Shown here: piece after piece, positions 7,072 through 14,081 of the stretch
How positions within the stretch are numbered: position 1 is the first letter of the stretch
Layout of the letters: every line of letters begins with the position of its first letter
Origin: an uncultured Faecalibacterium sp.
GTDB taxonomy: Bacteria; Bacillota; Clostridia; Oscillospirales; Ruminococcaceae
Length of the DNA stretch: 30,246 nt
Assembly (NCBI GenBank): GCA_934547065.1
Contig: CAKTEF010000020.1
Coordinates: 1 to 30,246 of the forward strand
Reading direction: 5' to 3'
Made by a program: the position numbers and the translations under genes
The notes under the pieces: model-generated
What the model was told of the DNA's origin: nothing
Seen by the model: the letters and a program-made list of their open reading frames with translations, nothing else
Database searches by the model: none

Positions 7072-8361
7072 TCAGCGTCTCCGCACCTGTTTCCGGCGGC
7101 CAAGATTCAGCGAGCCGCCGCCGGCCACCATGGTCACGAATCCCAGAACGATCAGGATCACGACCAGGGCGGCCATCAGAAAAAGAGTGCTTTTCAGGTC
7201 GGTGCGAAAGTCCGAGAGATACTCCCGGTGCGTCACCAGATCCACGGTGCCCACCTCGTAGCCGTCCAGGAACACCGTAGCCGTGCCCAGCACCGCCCCG
7301 GATTTGACGGTGGCAGAGAGGTTCTCCTGCAGATCAAAGGTGCAGGTCACCTTGTCGTCGGCGTGGCCGTAGCCGCTCAGCGGGGCGGCAGCATAAAGCT
7401 CCACCTCCGGGTCGGTGCGGCATTTGTTCAGGGGGGCCGTGGTCAGCACCGTTTCGGTGTCGATCAGCTGCCGGTCTGCAAAGCTGGCAAAGGCCCAGTC
7501 CAGGATCTCCGAAGCTTCCTTATAAATGTTGTCCAGGTCCGAGCCCAGCACCACCAGTCCATAGGTGTGGCCGTCTTTCTGGGCAAAGGTCACATAGCAG
7601 CGCCCCGCCAGGGTGGTAAAGCCGGTTTTCATGCCGCGGATGTAATCGCGGTAATAGGCGTATTCCGGGTTGAGCATCAGGTTGGTGGAGGAGATCGTCC
7701 GCTCATTCTGGTGCAGGTTGGTGGCGGGCAGCGTGTAGCTCAGGGTGTTGGCGACGTTCATGTAGGTCTCATTGGCGGCACAGGCGGAGGCGATCAGCGC
7801 CAGGTCATGGGCCGTGGAGACATTGCCGTAATCGTACAGGCCGTGTACACAGGTAAAGCTGGTGCCGGTGCAGCCCAGCTCTTTGGCGCGCTGGTTCATC
7901 CGGGCCACAAAGGCGGTCAGGTCGCCGTCTGCCACGTCGCTGGCGATCACGCTGGCGGCATCGTTGGCGCTGGCGACCAGCAGGCCGTACAGCAGGTCGA
8001 TCCGGCGCACCGTCTCGCCGATGCGCAGGTTCATGGTGCTGCCGTTGGCATTCTGAATGTCCCGGAACTCCTGCGTCAGGCTGGTGGGAACGGTGACCTC
8101 CGCATTCAGGTCCTTGCCGCTTTCCAGAAACAGCAGGGCGGTCATCATTTTGGTCAGGCTGGCAATGTAGCGCTGCTGGTCGGCGTTCTGTTCCAGGATG
8201 GGTTTGTCGATGTCCGCATTGAACAGATAGACCGATTCGTTCTCATTGACGGTCTGGATGGGCATTTCGTACACGGCAAAACCGGGCAGAACCGCCGCAG
8301 CGGCCAGTGCAGCGGTGAGCAGCAGCGCGGCCGCCCGGCGGAAGAAAGATGATCTTTGCAT
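7072..8361 (-). CDS. dacF: D-alanyl-D-alanine carboxypeptidase (penicillin-binding protein 5/6 type)
   Basis: 429 residues. Trims the terminal D-Ala of peptidoglycan stem peptides outside the membrane. The start at 8361 follows GGAGG and gives an N-terminal signal peptide (RR, then an Ala/Leu-rich core to about residue 29). Peptidase S11 motifs: S68-L-T-K71, S131-A-N133 and K245-T-G247. A C-terminal beta domain follows, then a membrane anchor at about 392-413 with a basic RRKQVRRR end. A C-terminal transmembrane anchor replaces the amphipathic helix of E. coli PBP5. The symbol dacF is by similarity of type; dacA or dacB paralogues cannot be separated here. Confidence 0.9.
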   Translation of the reverse strand: MQRSSFFRRAAALLLTAALAAAAVLPGFAVYEMPIQTVNENESVYLFNADIDKPILEQNADQQRYIASLTKMMTALLFLESGKDLNAEVTVPTSLTQEFRDIQNANGSTMNLRIGETVRRIDLLYGLLVASANDAASVIASDVADGDLTAFVARMNQRAKELGCTGTSFTCVHGLYDYGNVSTAHDLALIASACAANETYMNVANTLSYTLPATNLHQNERTISSTNLMLNPEYAYYRDYIRGMKTGFTTLAGRCYVTFAQKDGHTYGLVVLGSDLDNIYKEASEILDWAFASFADRQLIDTETVLTTAPLNKCRTDPEVELYAAAPLSGYGHADDKVTCTFDLQENLSATVKSGAVLGTATVFLDGYEVGTVDLVTHREYLSDFRTDLKSTLFLMAALVVILIVLGFVTMVAGGGSLNLGRRKQVRRR

Positions 8362-8451
8362 AGTGTATCCTCCGGAAGCTTTTCCTTCGATCGATTCAAC
8401 TATATAAAAGAATACCATAAATGACGAAAAAGAGAAAGGTGGTTTTTCACA

Positions 8452-8979
8452 ATGCTGCTGTCTTTTGGTGGAAAAACGCCCCGCGATGCGGGTGCGGTGT
8501 TCGTGGCCCCCAATGCCACCGTGCTGGGGGATGTGGTGCTGCAGAAAGGTTCCAGCGTCTGGTACGGTGCGGTGCTGCGGGGCGATGACGGCACCCTGAC
8601 CCTGGGGCCGGATACCAATGTGCAGGACAACGCGGTGCTCCACTGCGATCCGGGCGGGGCGGTCACCCTGGGCCGCGGGGTCACGGTGGGCCACGGCGCT
8701 CTGGTACACGGCTGCACCGTGGGCGACGGCAGCCTGATCGGGATGCACGCTACCCTGCTCAACCATTGTGTGGTGGGAAAAAACTGCATCATCGGGGCCG
8801 GGGCGCTGGTGCCGGAGGGCATGGTCATCCCGGACAATTCGGTAGCCGTGGGCATCCCGGCGCGGGTCATCAAGACGCTGAGCCCGGAACAGGCGGCCCA
8901 CAACGCGGAAAATGCGGCCCACTATGTGGCCGAAGGCGAGCGCCATGCCAAGGCTCTGGCCGGGCAGAACGCGCTTTGA
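8452..8979 (+). CDS. Gamma-class carbonic anhydrase family protein (left-handed beta-helix)
   Basis: 175 residues of hexapeptide repeats forming a left-handed beta-helix, then a C-terminal helix. Members form trimers binding one metal per interface through three histidines. The expected residues are present: H64 (AVLHCD), H81 and H86 (VGHGALVHGC), with R43 (YGAVLRGD) and the Q58/D60 pair (NVQDN). The C-terminal AVGIPARVIKTLS is typical. It may hydrate CO2 or, as with YrdA/PaaY relatives, be of unproven activity. AAAGGTGG precedes the ATG. It diverges from the carboxypeptidase gene across 90 bp. Confidence 0.9.
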   Translation: MLLSFGGKTPRDAGAVFVAPNATVLGDVVLQKGSSVWYGAVLRGDDGTLTLGPDTNVQDNAVLHCDPGGAVTLGRGVTVGHGALVHGCTVGDGSLIGMHATLLNHCVVGKNCIIGAGALVPEGMVIPDNSVAVGIPARVIKTLSPEQAAHNAENAAHYVAEGERHAKALAGQNAL

Positions 8980-9067
8980 TCCCCAAAACAGGTGATTTTG
9001 CGCGAGGATTAACATATTTTTCACAAGATTTCACAAGGAATGTAATGACTTTTGCGCCGAAATCGGG

Positions 9068-9073
9068 TATACT
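9068..9073 (+). promoter_or_regulatory. -10 box of small RNA copy 2
   Basis: TATACT about 10 bases before the first stem of the small RNA; the -35 is poor. It matches the arrangement at 2729-2734. Confidence 0.6.
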
Positions 9074-9079
9074 ATACAT

Positions 9080-9200
9080 CACAAGGGAGCGGGGCCGCAA
9101 CCGTCTCCCTTGCACATGATTCCTCCTCACACCAAAGCAATACCCCAAAAGCAAGGATCCCCTCCGGTGTACCGCAAGCGCCGGAGGGGATCCTTGTTTG
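9080..9200 (+). ncRNA. Small RNA copy 2 with anti-Shine-Dalgarno core
   Basis: Same architecture as the RNA at 2741-2852. The 5' stem is AAGGGAG (9083-9089) with CTCCCTT (9105-9111), loop containing GGGGCCGCAACCG. The linker holds an identical ATGATTCCTCCTCACACCAA (9116-9135). A 17-bp terminator stem follows, AAGGATCCCCTCCGGTG (9153-9169) with its complement at 9179-9195, loop TACCGCAAG. Both stems differ from copy 1 by paired changes, while loops and linker are conserved. That indicates selection on RNA structure. It lies between the carbonic anhydrase gene and the 3' end of birA. Confidence 0.75.
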
Positions 9201-9275
9201 TGCCAAAAACAGCCGCCCGGCGGGCCCAGACAAGGGCCGCAGCCGGGCGGCTGCTGTTTTTTTGGAGAAAGCGGC

Positions 9276-10043
9276 TTACACGGCCCCGTAGATGCCGTGT
9301 ACCGAAACTTCGCCGGTAAAGACGTGTTCTTCTCCGCGGTCGGTTCGCACCACCAGGCGGCCCTCGTCGTCCACATCCACGGCTTCGCCTGCGCCCTGGC
9401 TGCCATCGGGCAGGTCAAAGGTGACGCGGCGGCCCAGGTTGATGCAGGCGGCCTTGTATTCGCTGCGGAACGGCGCAAAGCCCTCCCGCGCAAAAACGTA
9501 CAGCGGGCGGTCAAAGCCAAAATCGGTCAGCGCTTCGGCCAGCCACTGCGGGTCGGCGGCCAGGTCCACGGCGGCCCCCTGCAGGGCCAGCGAGGTGCCG
9601 TGGGGCAGACCGGCAGCATCAAAATAGCTTTGCGGCTGGGCCAGGTTGATGCCAATGCCGCACAGGATGCCGCGCCCCTGCTGCTGGTAGCCATAGCAGA
9701 CGCTCTCACACAGGATGCCCACGATCTTTTTGCCGTTCAGCAGCAGATCATTGGGCCACTTGATCTGGCACTCCACGCCGTAGCGCAGCTGGAGCTGGCG
9801 GCGCACGGCCAGGCTGGCCAGCAGCGGCAGGGTGGCAGGCTGAGCCAGCGGCTCCCGGATGGCGACCGTGTAATACAGACCCTTGCCCTCGGCATTCACC
9901 CAGCTGCGGCCCAGGCGGCCGCGCCCGGCGGTCTGGTTGGTGGTGTAAACGGCTCCCACCGGGCCGAATTCCTCAAAATGCTCTTTGGCATAGGCGTTGG
10001 TGCTGCCGCATTCGGGCAGATAACGCACCTCGTTGATGCTCAT
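9276..10043 (-). CDS. birA: Biotin--[acetyl-CoA-carboxylase] ligase, class I without HTH domain
   Basis: 255 residues. Activates biotin as biotinyl-AMP and attaches it to carrier proteins. Seen: STNAYAKE near the N-terminus, the adenylate loop GRGRLGR (40-46), KWPNDLLLNGKKIVGIL (K95 onward) and GIGINL, then the small C-terminal SH3-like domain. It starts directly with the catalytic domain, so it lacks the DNA-binding repressor domain of E. coli BirA. Start 10043 was chosen because its ATG overlaps the upstream stop as ATGA, indicating translational coupling with the phosphodiesterase gene. Confidence 0.93.
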   Translation of the reverse strand: MSINEVRYLPECGSTNAYAKEHFEEFGPVGAVYTTNQTAGRGRLGRSWVNAEGKGLYYTVAIREPLAQPATLPLLASLAVRRQLQLRYGVECQIKWPNDLLLNGKKIVGILCESVCYGYQQQGRGILCGIGINLAQPQSYFDAAGLPHGTSLALQGAAVDLAADPQWLAEALTDFGFDRPLYVFAREGFAPFRSEYKAACINLGRRVTFDLPDGSQGAGEAVDVDDEGRLVVRTDRGEEHVFTGEVSVHGIYGAV

Positions 10044-10528
10044 TGTCTCGGCACCTCTTTGTGTTCGTGGTGGAAGATCTGGCCCTTGTCCAGCGTCAGC
10101 ACGCCGTAGGTATTGGGGCCTGTGTAGCACCGGCCGCAGGAGCCGGGGTTGAACAGGAACACACCGCTGCGCTGCTCCGCTACCGGGATGTGGGTATGGC
10201 CGAACAGGGCCACCTCCGCGCCGCGGGCTGCTGCGGCATCGGCGAGCGTGTCCAGATCGTATTTTACGCCGTACATGTGACCGTGCGTATAGAAAACGAT
10301 GACCTGATCGAACGCGGCCAGCCCGTCCAGCGGCTCCAAAGCGCCAAAATCGCAGTTTCCGGCCACCGCATAGACCTTGAGCTTGGGGTATAGCGTCAGT
10401 GCTTCTTCCAGGTCACGCAGACCATCCCCCAAAAAGATCACGGCATCGGCATCGCTTTCGGCGTGCAGGATGCGCTCCACCGCACCGGTGCTGTTATGGC
10501 TGTCACTCAGGATCAAAAGTTTCGTCAC
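10040..10528 (-). CDS. YfcE/MJ0936-type metallophosphodiesterase
   Basis: 162 residues. The calcineurin-like metallophosphoesterase motifs are all present: D9-S-H11, GD (D35), GNCD (N58), THGH (H82, H84) and GHTH (H111, H113), a full dinuclear metal site. Small stand-alone members hydrolyse phosphodiesters in vitro, but natural substrates are mostly unknown. The start is GTG, supported by GAGGAGG ten bases upstream. It lies 62 bp after rsmI and overlaps birA by four bases, so it is probably part of one leftward transcript. Confidence 0.9.
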   Translation of the reverse strand: MTKLLILSDSHNSTGAVERILHAESDADAVIFLGDGLRDLEEALTLYPKLKVYAVAGNCDFGALEPLDGLAAFDQVIVFYTHGHMYGVKYDLDTLADAAAARGAEVALFGHTHIPVAEQRSGVFLFNPGSCGRCYTGPNTYGVLTLDKGQIFHHEHKEVPRQ

Positions 10529-10590
10529 GGGACAACGTCCTCCTCATTTTTACATTCTTTAGGGTTCCGGGGGCGGCGGGCGCAGGGGGA

Positions 10591-11430
10591 TCAGTCATCC
10601 TGCCGGGCCAGCATCTGTTTATAGACTTCGCTCTTGGAATACGGGGTGCCCTGCGCTGCTGCCTTGGCGGCCGCCGAGGGCGCATAGCCGTTGGCGGCCA
10701 GTTCCAGCGCCCGCTGGGCGGCCTGTTCCAGGGTCGGCGCTTCCTCCGCTTCCGCAGCCGGGGCTCCGGCCATCACCAACACATACTCGCCGCGCGGCTC
10801 GTTGGCGGCGTAGTGGGTCTGCGCTTCGCCCAGGGTGGTTTTCCAGATCTCCTCATGGAGCTTGGTCAGCTCCCGGCACAGGGTGATGCTGCGCTCCGGG
10901 CCAAAGGCGGTGTTCAGGTCGTCCAGCGTGGTGCGCAGCTTGTGGGGGGCCTCATAAAAGATGACTGTCCGCTTTTCGCCCTGCAGCTCGGCCAGGCGCT
11001 CCCGCTTCTGCTTTTTGTTCACGGGCAGAAAGCCCTCGAACACCCAGCGGGAGGTGTCCTGGCCCGAAACGGCCAGTGCCGTCACGCAGGCCGAGGCCGC
11101 AGGCACCGGCACCACCTTGATGCCGCGTGCCAGGGCATCCCGCACGATCACCTCGCCGGGGTCGGAGACGCAGGGCATCCCGGCATCGGAGCACAGGGCG
11201 CAGTTCTCCCCCGCCTCGATCCGGCGCAGGATGCCCTCGCCCTTTTGCAGCGCGTGCTCGTAGTAGCTGACCATGGGCTTTTTCAGGCCCAGAAAGTTCA
11301 GCAGCTTCATGGTCACGCGGGTGTCCTCAGCAGCAATGAAATCTGCTGCGCCAAAGGTGGCAGCCACGCGCGGCGGCATGTCGTCCAGGTTGCCGATGGG
11401 GGTGGCGACAATATAAAGAGTACCTGCCAT
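10591..11430 (-). CDS. rsmI: 16S rRNA (cytidine(1402)-2'-O)-methyltransferase
   Basis: 279 residues. Methylates the ribose of C1402 in the ribosomal decoding centre using SAM. Tetrapyrrole-methylase fold with N-terminal YIVATPIGNLDD, AAEDTRVT, the glycine/aspartate loop CSDAGMPCVSDPG, the central SGQDTSRWVFEGFLP and ERSITLCRELTKLHEE. A C-terminal helical extension ends TPYSKSEVYKQML, typical of the family. GGAGGGA precedes the ATG. It directly follows trmN6 (36-bp gap), as in the Bacillus trmN6-rsmI neighbourhood. Confidence 0.95.
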   Translation of the reverse strand: MAGTLYIVATPIGNLDDMPPRVAATFGAADFIAAEDTRVTMKLLNFLGLKKPMVSYYEHALQKGEGILRRIEAGENCALCSDAGMPCVSDPGEVIVRDALARGIKVVPVPAASACVTALAVSGQDTSRWVFEGFLPVNKKQKRERLAELQGEKRTVIFYEAPHKLRTTLDDLNTAFGPERSITLCRELTKLHEEIWKTTLGEAQTHYAANEPRGEYVLVMAGAPAAEAEEAPTLEQAAQRALELAANGYAPSAAAKAAAQGTPYSKSEVYKQMLARQDD

Positions 11431-11466
11431 AGGGATCCCTCCAACAATTCAAAATCAGCGCACGGC

Positions 11467-12138
11467 TCAACCGTACAGTGCCGCCCCGGCCGAGATCAGC
11501 ACATCCGGCTCCACCCGCAGCCCGGTTTTGCGGTTCTTCTGGGCTTCCACCAGAAACAGCCAGGGGGCGGCATCGGGGCGGTTTTTCACAAAGGCCAGGC
11601 GTTTTGGCTCCAGGCGGCTGGCCCGCAGCACGGCCAGCACCTCGGCCAGGCGTTCGGGCCGGTGGCACAGCGCCAGCCGCCCGCCGTCTTTCAGCAGGCG
11701 GAACGCACACCGGCAGACATCTTCCAGCGTGCAGTCGGTTTCGTGCCGGGCCGTGGCGCGGGCCTGGTTGGCGCTTTGCAGCCCGGCCGTGAAATAGGGC
11801 GGGTTGCAGGCACACAGGTCAAAGCTGCCCTCCCCCTGCCGGAAGCCGCGCAGATCGGCGCAATAGGGGGTAATGTGGTCGATGCCCTGCTGCGCCAGCG
11901 CCTGCGCCAGCAGGGCGCTGGCGGCGGGCTGCAGCTCCACGGCGGCGCATTCGCCCCGGTGGCCGCTGTCGTGCCATTCCAGGCTGACGATGCCGCAGCC
12001 GGAGCACAGGTCGGCGGCTTTCTGCGCCCGCTTGGGCGGGGCAAACCGGGCCAGCAGCAGCGCATCGGAGCCAAACCGGTGCTCGGCGGAGCAAAAGACC
12101 TCTGTTTTATTATACAAAATCTCGGTGGAATGTTCCAT
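11467..12138 (-). CDS. trmN6: tRNA1(Val) (adenine(37)-N6)-methyltransferase-like
   Basis: 223 residues from the chosen start. Class I SAM methyltransferase with motif I DLCSGCG (43-49) and the N6-adenine motif NPPY (112-115). The flanking FGSDALLLA and a C-terminal HRPERLAEVLA region are as in the YfiC/YabB family. The frame stays open to 12291, but homology begins at ILYNKTEVFCS-like residues, so ATG 12138 is preferred; ATG 12153 is possible. The ribosome site is weak for either. It lies downstream of the ferredoxin terminator and upstream of rsmI. Confidence 0.85.
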   Translation of the reverse strand: MEHSTEILYNKTEVFCSAEHRFGSDALLLARFAPPKRAQKAADLCSGCGIVSLEWHDSGHRGECAAVELQPAASALLAQALAQQGIDHITPYCADLRGFRQGEGSFDLCACNPPYFTAGLQSANQARATARHETDCTLEDVCRCAFRLLKDGGRLALCHRPERLAEVLAVLRASRLEPKRLAFVKNRPDAAPWLFLVEAQKNRKTGLRVEPDVLISAGAALYG

Positions 12139-12203
12139 ATCCGTGCCGCACATCCTTTGCCAAAATATCGGGCGCGAAACGCCGGGAAAATTGTGCATGA
12201 AAG

Positions 12204-12241
12204 AAAAGCAGCAGACCCGCTTTGGCAGGTCTGCTGCTTTT
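12204..12241 (-). terminator. Ferredoxin gene terminator
   Basis: Perfect 14-bp stem AAAAGCAGCAGACC (12204-12217) with GGTCTGCTGCTTTT (12228-12241); on the minus strand the stem ends in a T-run. It separates the ferredoxin gene from trmN6. Confidence 0.85.
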
Positions 12242-12271
12242 GATGCGTTTTTACAGTGTTCGCCGTGAAGA

Positions 12272-12442
12272 TTATTCAGCGGTGATCGCACCGGTGGGGC
12301 AAGCGCCCTCGCAAGCGCCGCAATCGATGCAAGCGTCTGCGTTCACAACTGCGACACCGTTCTCAACGGTGACAGCACCAACGGGGCAAGCGCCCTCGCA
12401 AGCGCCGCAGCCAACACATGCGTCAGAAACCTTGTGTGCCAT
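12272..12442 (-). CDS. Small 2[4Fe-4S] ferredoxin
   Basis: 56 residues. A clostridial-type electron carrier with two near-identical halves. Cys 9, 12, 15 and 19 (CVGCGACEGAC then P) and Cys 38, 41, 44 and 48 (CIDCGACEGAC then P) form two 4Fe-4S sites in the standard CxxCxxCxxxCP pattern. The ATG is preceded by AAAGGAGAG. It is likely an electron acceptor of PFOR (1-2244). The cysteine motif is repeated almost word for word at the DNA level, showing an internal duplication. It has its own promoter and terminator. Confidence 0.97.
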   Translation of the reverse strand: MAHKVSDACVGCGACEGACPVGAVTVENGVAVVNADACIDCGACEGACPTGAITAE

Positions 12443-12538
12443 AATAAAACTCTCCTTTATCGCCCGTGCCCTTATTTTAGGAAGAAGCCGGCCCTTGCAC
12501 GGTGTCAGCCAGCCTCCCCGGAATTCATCCTTGTCTGC

Positions 12539-12567
12539 ATTCTAACAAAGTGGATAAAAAAAGGCAA
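12539..12567 (-). promoter_or_regulatory. Ferredoxin promoter with an internal DnaA-like box
   Basis: On the minus strand: -35 TTGCCT (12562-12567), 17-bp spacer, -10 TAGAAT (12539-12544). The spacer contains TTATCCACT (12549-12557), the same 9-mer as in the DnaA-like cluster at 5176-5184. The rest of the 12568-12731 gap is AT-rich, with a GTTAGT/ACTAAC inverted repeat at 12682-12701 and no gene. Confidence 0.7.
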
Positions 12568-12731
12568 GACTAACCTGGACCCACAAAAGTCAAACGAATC
12601 ATTTTTGGTGGGTTGCACAAAAGCAAAGGCTAACTTTGGGGGAAAATTAAAGAGAATTTTTAGCAAAAATCACGAAGAATAGTTAGTTTTAACAGACTAA
12701 CCTCCGTAATATCCCACTATTTTTCTGGGAA

Positions 12732-13670
12732 TTATTTCTCTTTTTTGGGGCAATTGCCGCATCCGGGATTGCCGTTTGCATCGGCAGCTGCCACCACCGG
12801 CGCGGGGTTGCGCACGCCGGAATAATCGTCGTCCGGGTCCGGGCGGCGGGGGGCGCGCTTGCCGCCGCTGACATACTCGCACACGCCCACCTTATAGTAG
12901 CGCGGGGTCAGGGCCTCGGTGCCGCAGCGCACCCGCAGGTAGCCGGAAATGGGGTTGACTTCCAGCACGGTGCCCAGGCCGTCGGGGGTGCGCACGGTGC
13001 TGCCCACCATGGGCATGATGCTGTTCAGGTACTCGTAGGCATTTTCCTCATAGGCCAGGCAGCACATCAGGCGGCCGCAGGCACCGCTGATCTTGGTGGG
13101 GTTCAGCGAAAGCCCCTGCTCTTTGGCCATCTTGATGGAAACGGGCTGAAAATCCTTGAGGAAGCGGCTGCAGCAGAACGGCTGGCCGCAGATGCCAAGG
13201 CCCCCGATCATCTTGCTTTCGTCGCGCACGCCGATCTGGCGCAGCTCGATCCGGGTGTGGAAGATGCCGGCCAGGTCCTTGACCAGCTCCCGGAAATCCA
13301 CCCGGCCGTCGGCCGTGAAATAGAACATGATCTTGGAGCGGTCCAGCGTGTACTCGGCCTCTACCAGCTTCATTTCCAGCCCGTGGCGGGCAATGCATTC
13401 CTGGCAGGTGCGGAACGCGCGCTTTTCGTCCTCGCGGTTCTGGCGCATCCGGCGCACATCCACGCTGTCGGCCATCCGGGTAATGGGCTTCAAAGCCTTG
13501 GGCACGGCGGCATCGGCCACCTCTTTTACGCCCTGGACCACTTCGCCGCATTCAATGCCGCGGGCCGTTTCCACAATGACGTACTCGCCGGTGTGGATCT
13601 CGGCCCCGGCGGGGTCAAAATAATAGCTTTTTCCATTTTCCTTGAAACGGACAGAGATGATTTTTTTCAT
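12732..13670 (-). CDS. ricT: PSP1-domain regulator RicT (YaaT family)
   Basis: 312 residues. In Bacillus RicT works with RicA and RicF as an iron-sulfur-bearing complex that helps RNase Y process mRNAs and affects phosphorelay signalling. The PSP1 core is clear: FYFTADGRVDFRELVKDLA, then RIELRQIGVRDESK and the cysteine clusters C161-x4-C166-C167 and C198-x4-C203-C204, followed by a C-terminal beta domain and a low-complexity tail ending CGNCPKKEK. The ATG follows GAGGAAC. In Bacillus it lies next to holB; here that link is broken. No ricA or ricF homologue is visible in the window. Confidence 0.93.
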   Translation of the reverse strand: MKKIISVRFKENGKSYYFDPAGAEIHTGEYVIVETARGIECGEVVQGVKEVADAAVPKALKPITRMADSVDVRRMRQNREDEKRAFRTCQECIARHGLEMKLVEAEYTLDRSKIMFYFTADGRVDFRELVKDLAGIFHTRIELRQIGVRDESKMIGGLGICGQPFCCSRFLKDFQPVSIKMAKEQGLSLNPTKISGACGRLMCCLAYEENAYEYLNSIMPMVGSTVRTPDGLGTVLEVNPISGYLRVRCGTEALTPRYYKVGVCEYVSGGKRAPRRPDPDDDYSGVRNPAPVVAAADANGNPGCGNCPKKEK

Positions 13671-13747
13671 AGCGTTCCTCGCGGGGGCAGCGCCCCCGAT
13701 CTCGTATCAAAGGCCCGCAAACGGGCCTGAAAATCCATTCTGAAGAT

Positions 13748-13753
13748 AGTATA
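13748..13753 (-). promoter_or_regulatory. ricT extended -10 promoter
   Basis: Minus strand TGTTATACT (TGN plus TATACT at 13748-13753), no clear -35. The 13754-13970 stretch upstream has no gene; it carries a CTTCCCGC/GCGGGAAG inverted repeat (13783-13814) and AT-rich sequence. Confidence 0.55.
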
Positions 13754-13972
13754 ACATAATCACGCAAAGATTTCCACGGAAACTTCCCGCAGGGGCTTTG
13801 GCGCAAGCGGGAAGCAGAAAAATTTTCCCCGGTGCAATGATCCGCTGCTCTGGGCCGTATGCATTTGTTGAATGCCGTCTCAAAATGCGGCAAAAAAGCA
13901 TCAAAAAGTTGAGATATCGTGCGGGTTTCACAAAAGATTCTCAAGATTTGCGAAAGATTAGCCAAGGAACGC

Positions 13973-14000
13973 TTGCAACCCATGCCCCTGTATGTATAAT
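13973..14000 (+). promoter_or_regulatory. Promoter of RND transporter gene
   Basis: TTGCAA (13973-13978), 16-bp spacer, TATAAT (13995-14000). Start near 14007 gives a 75-nt leader. The leader holds an unused Shine-Dalgarno-like TGAGGAGGAA (14028-14037), 44 bp before the ATG, plus a GCG...CGC hairpin. Confidence 0.8.
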
Positions 14001-14081
14001 AGGAGTGTATCATCTAAAAGATCCCTCTGAGGAGGAACAGCCGCGCAGATTCCGCGGAGAACACAGAAACGGTAGGAAAAA

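Noticed and set aside
12682..12701. GTTAGT/ACTAAC inverted repeat as ricT terminator
   Set aside because: Only six bp with no T-run on the minus strand; not listed as a terminator.
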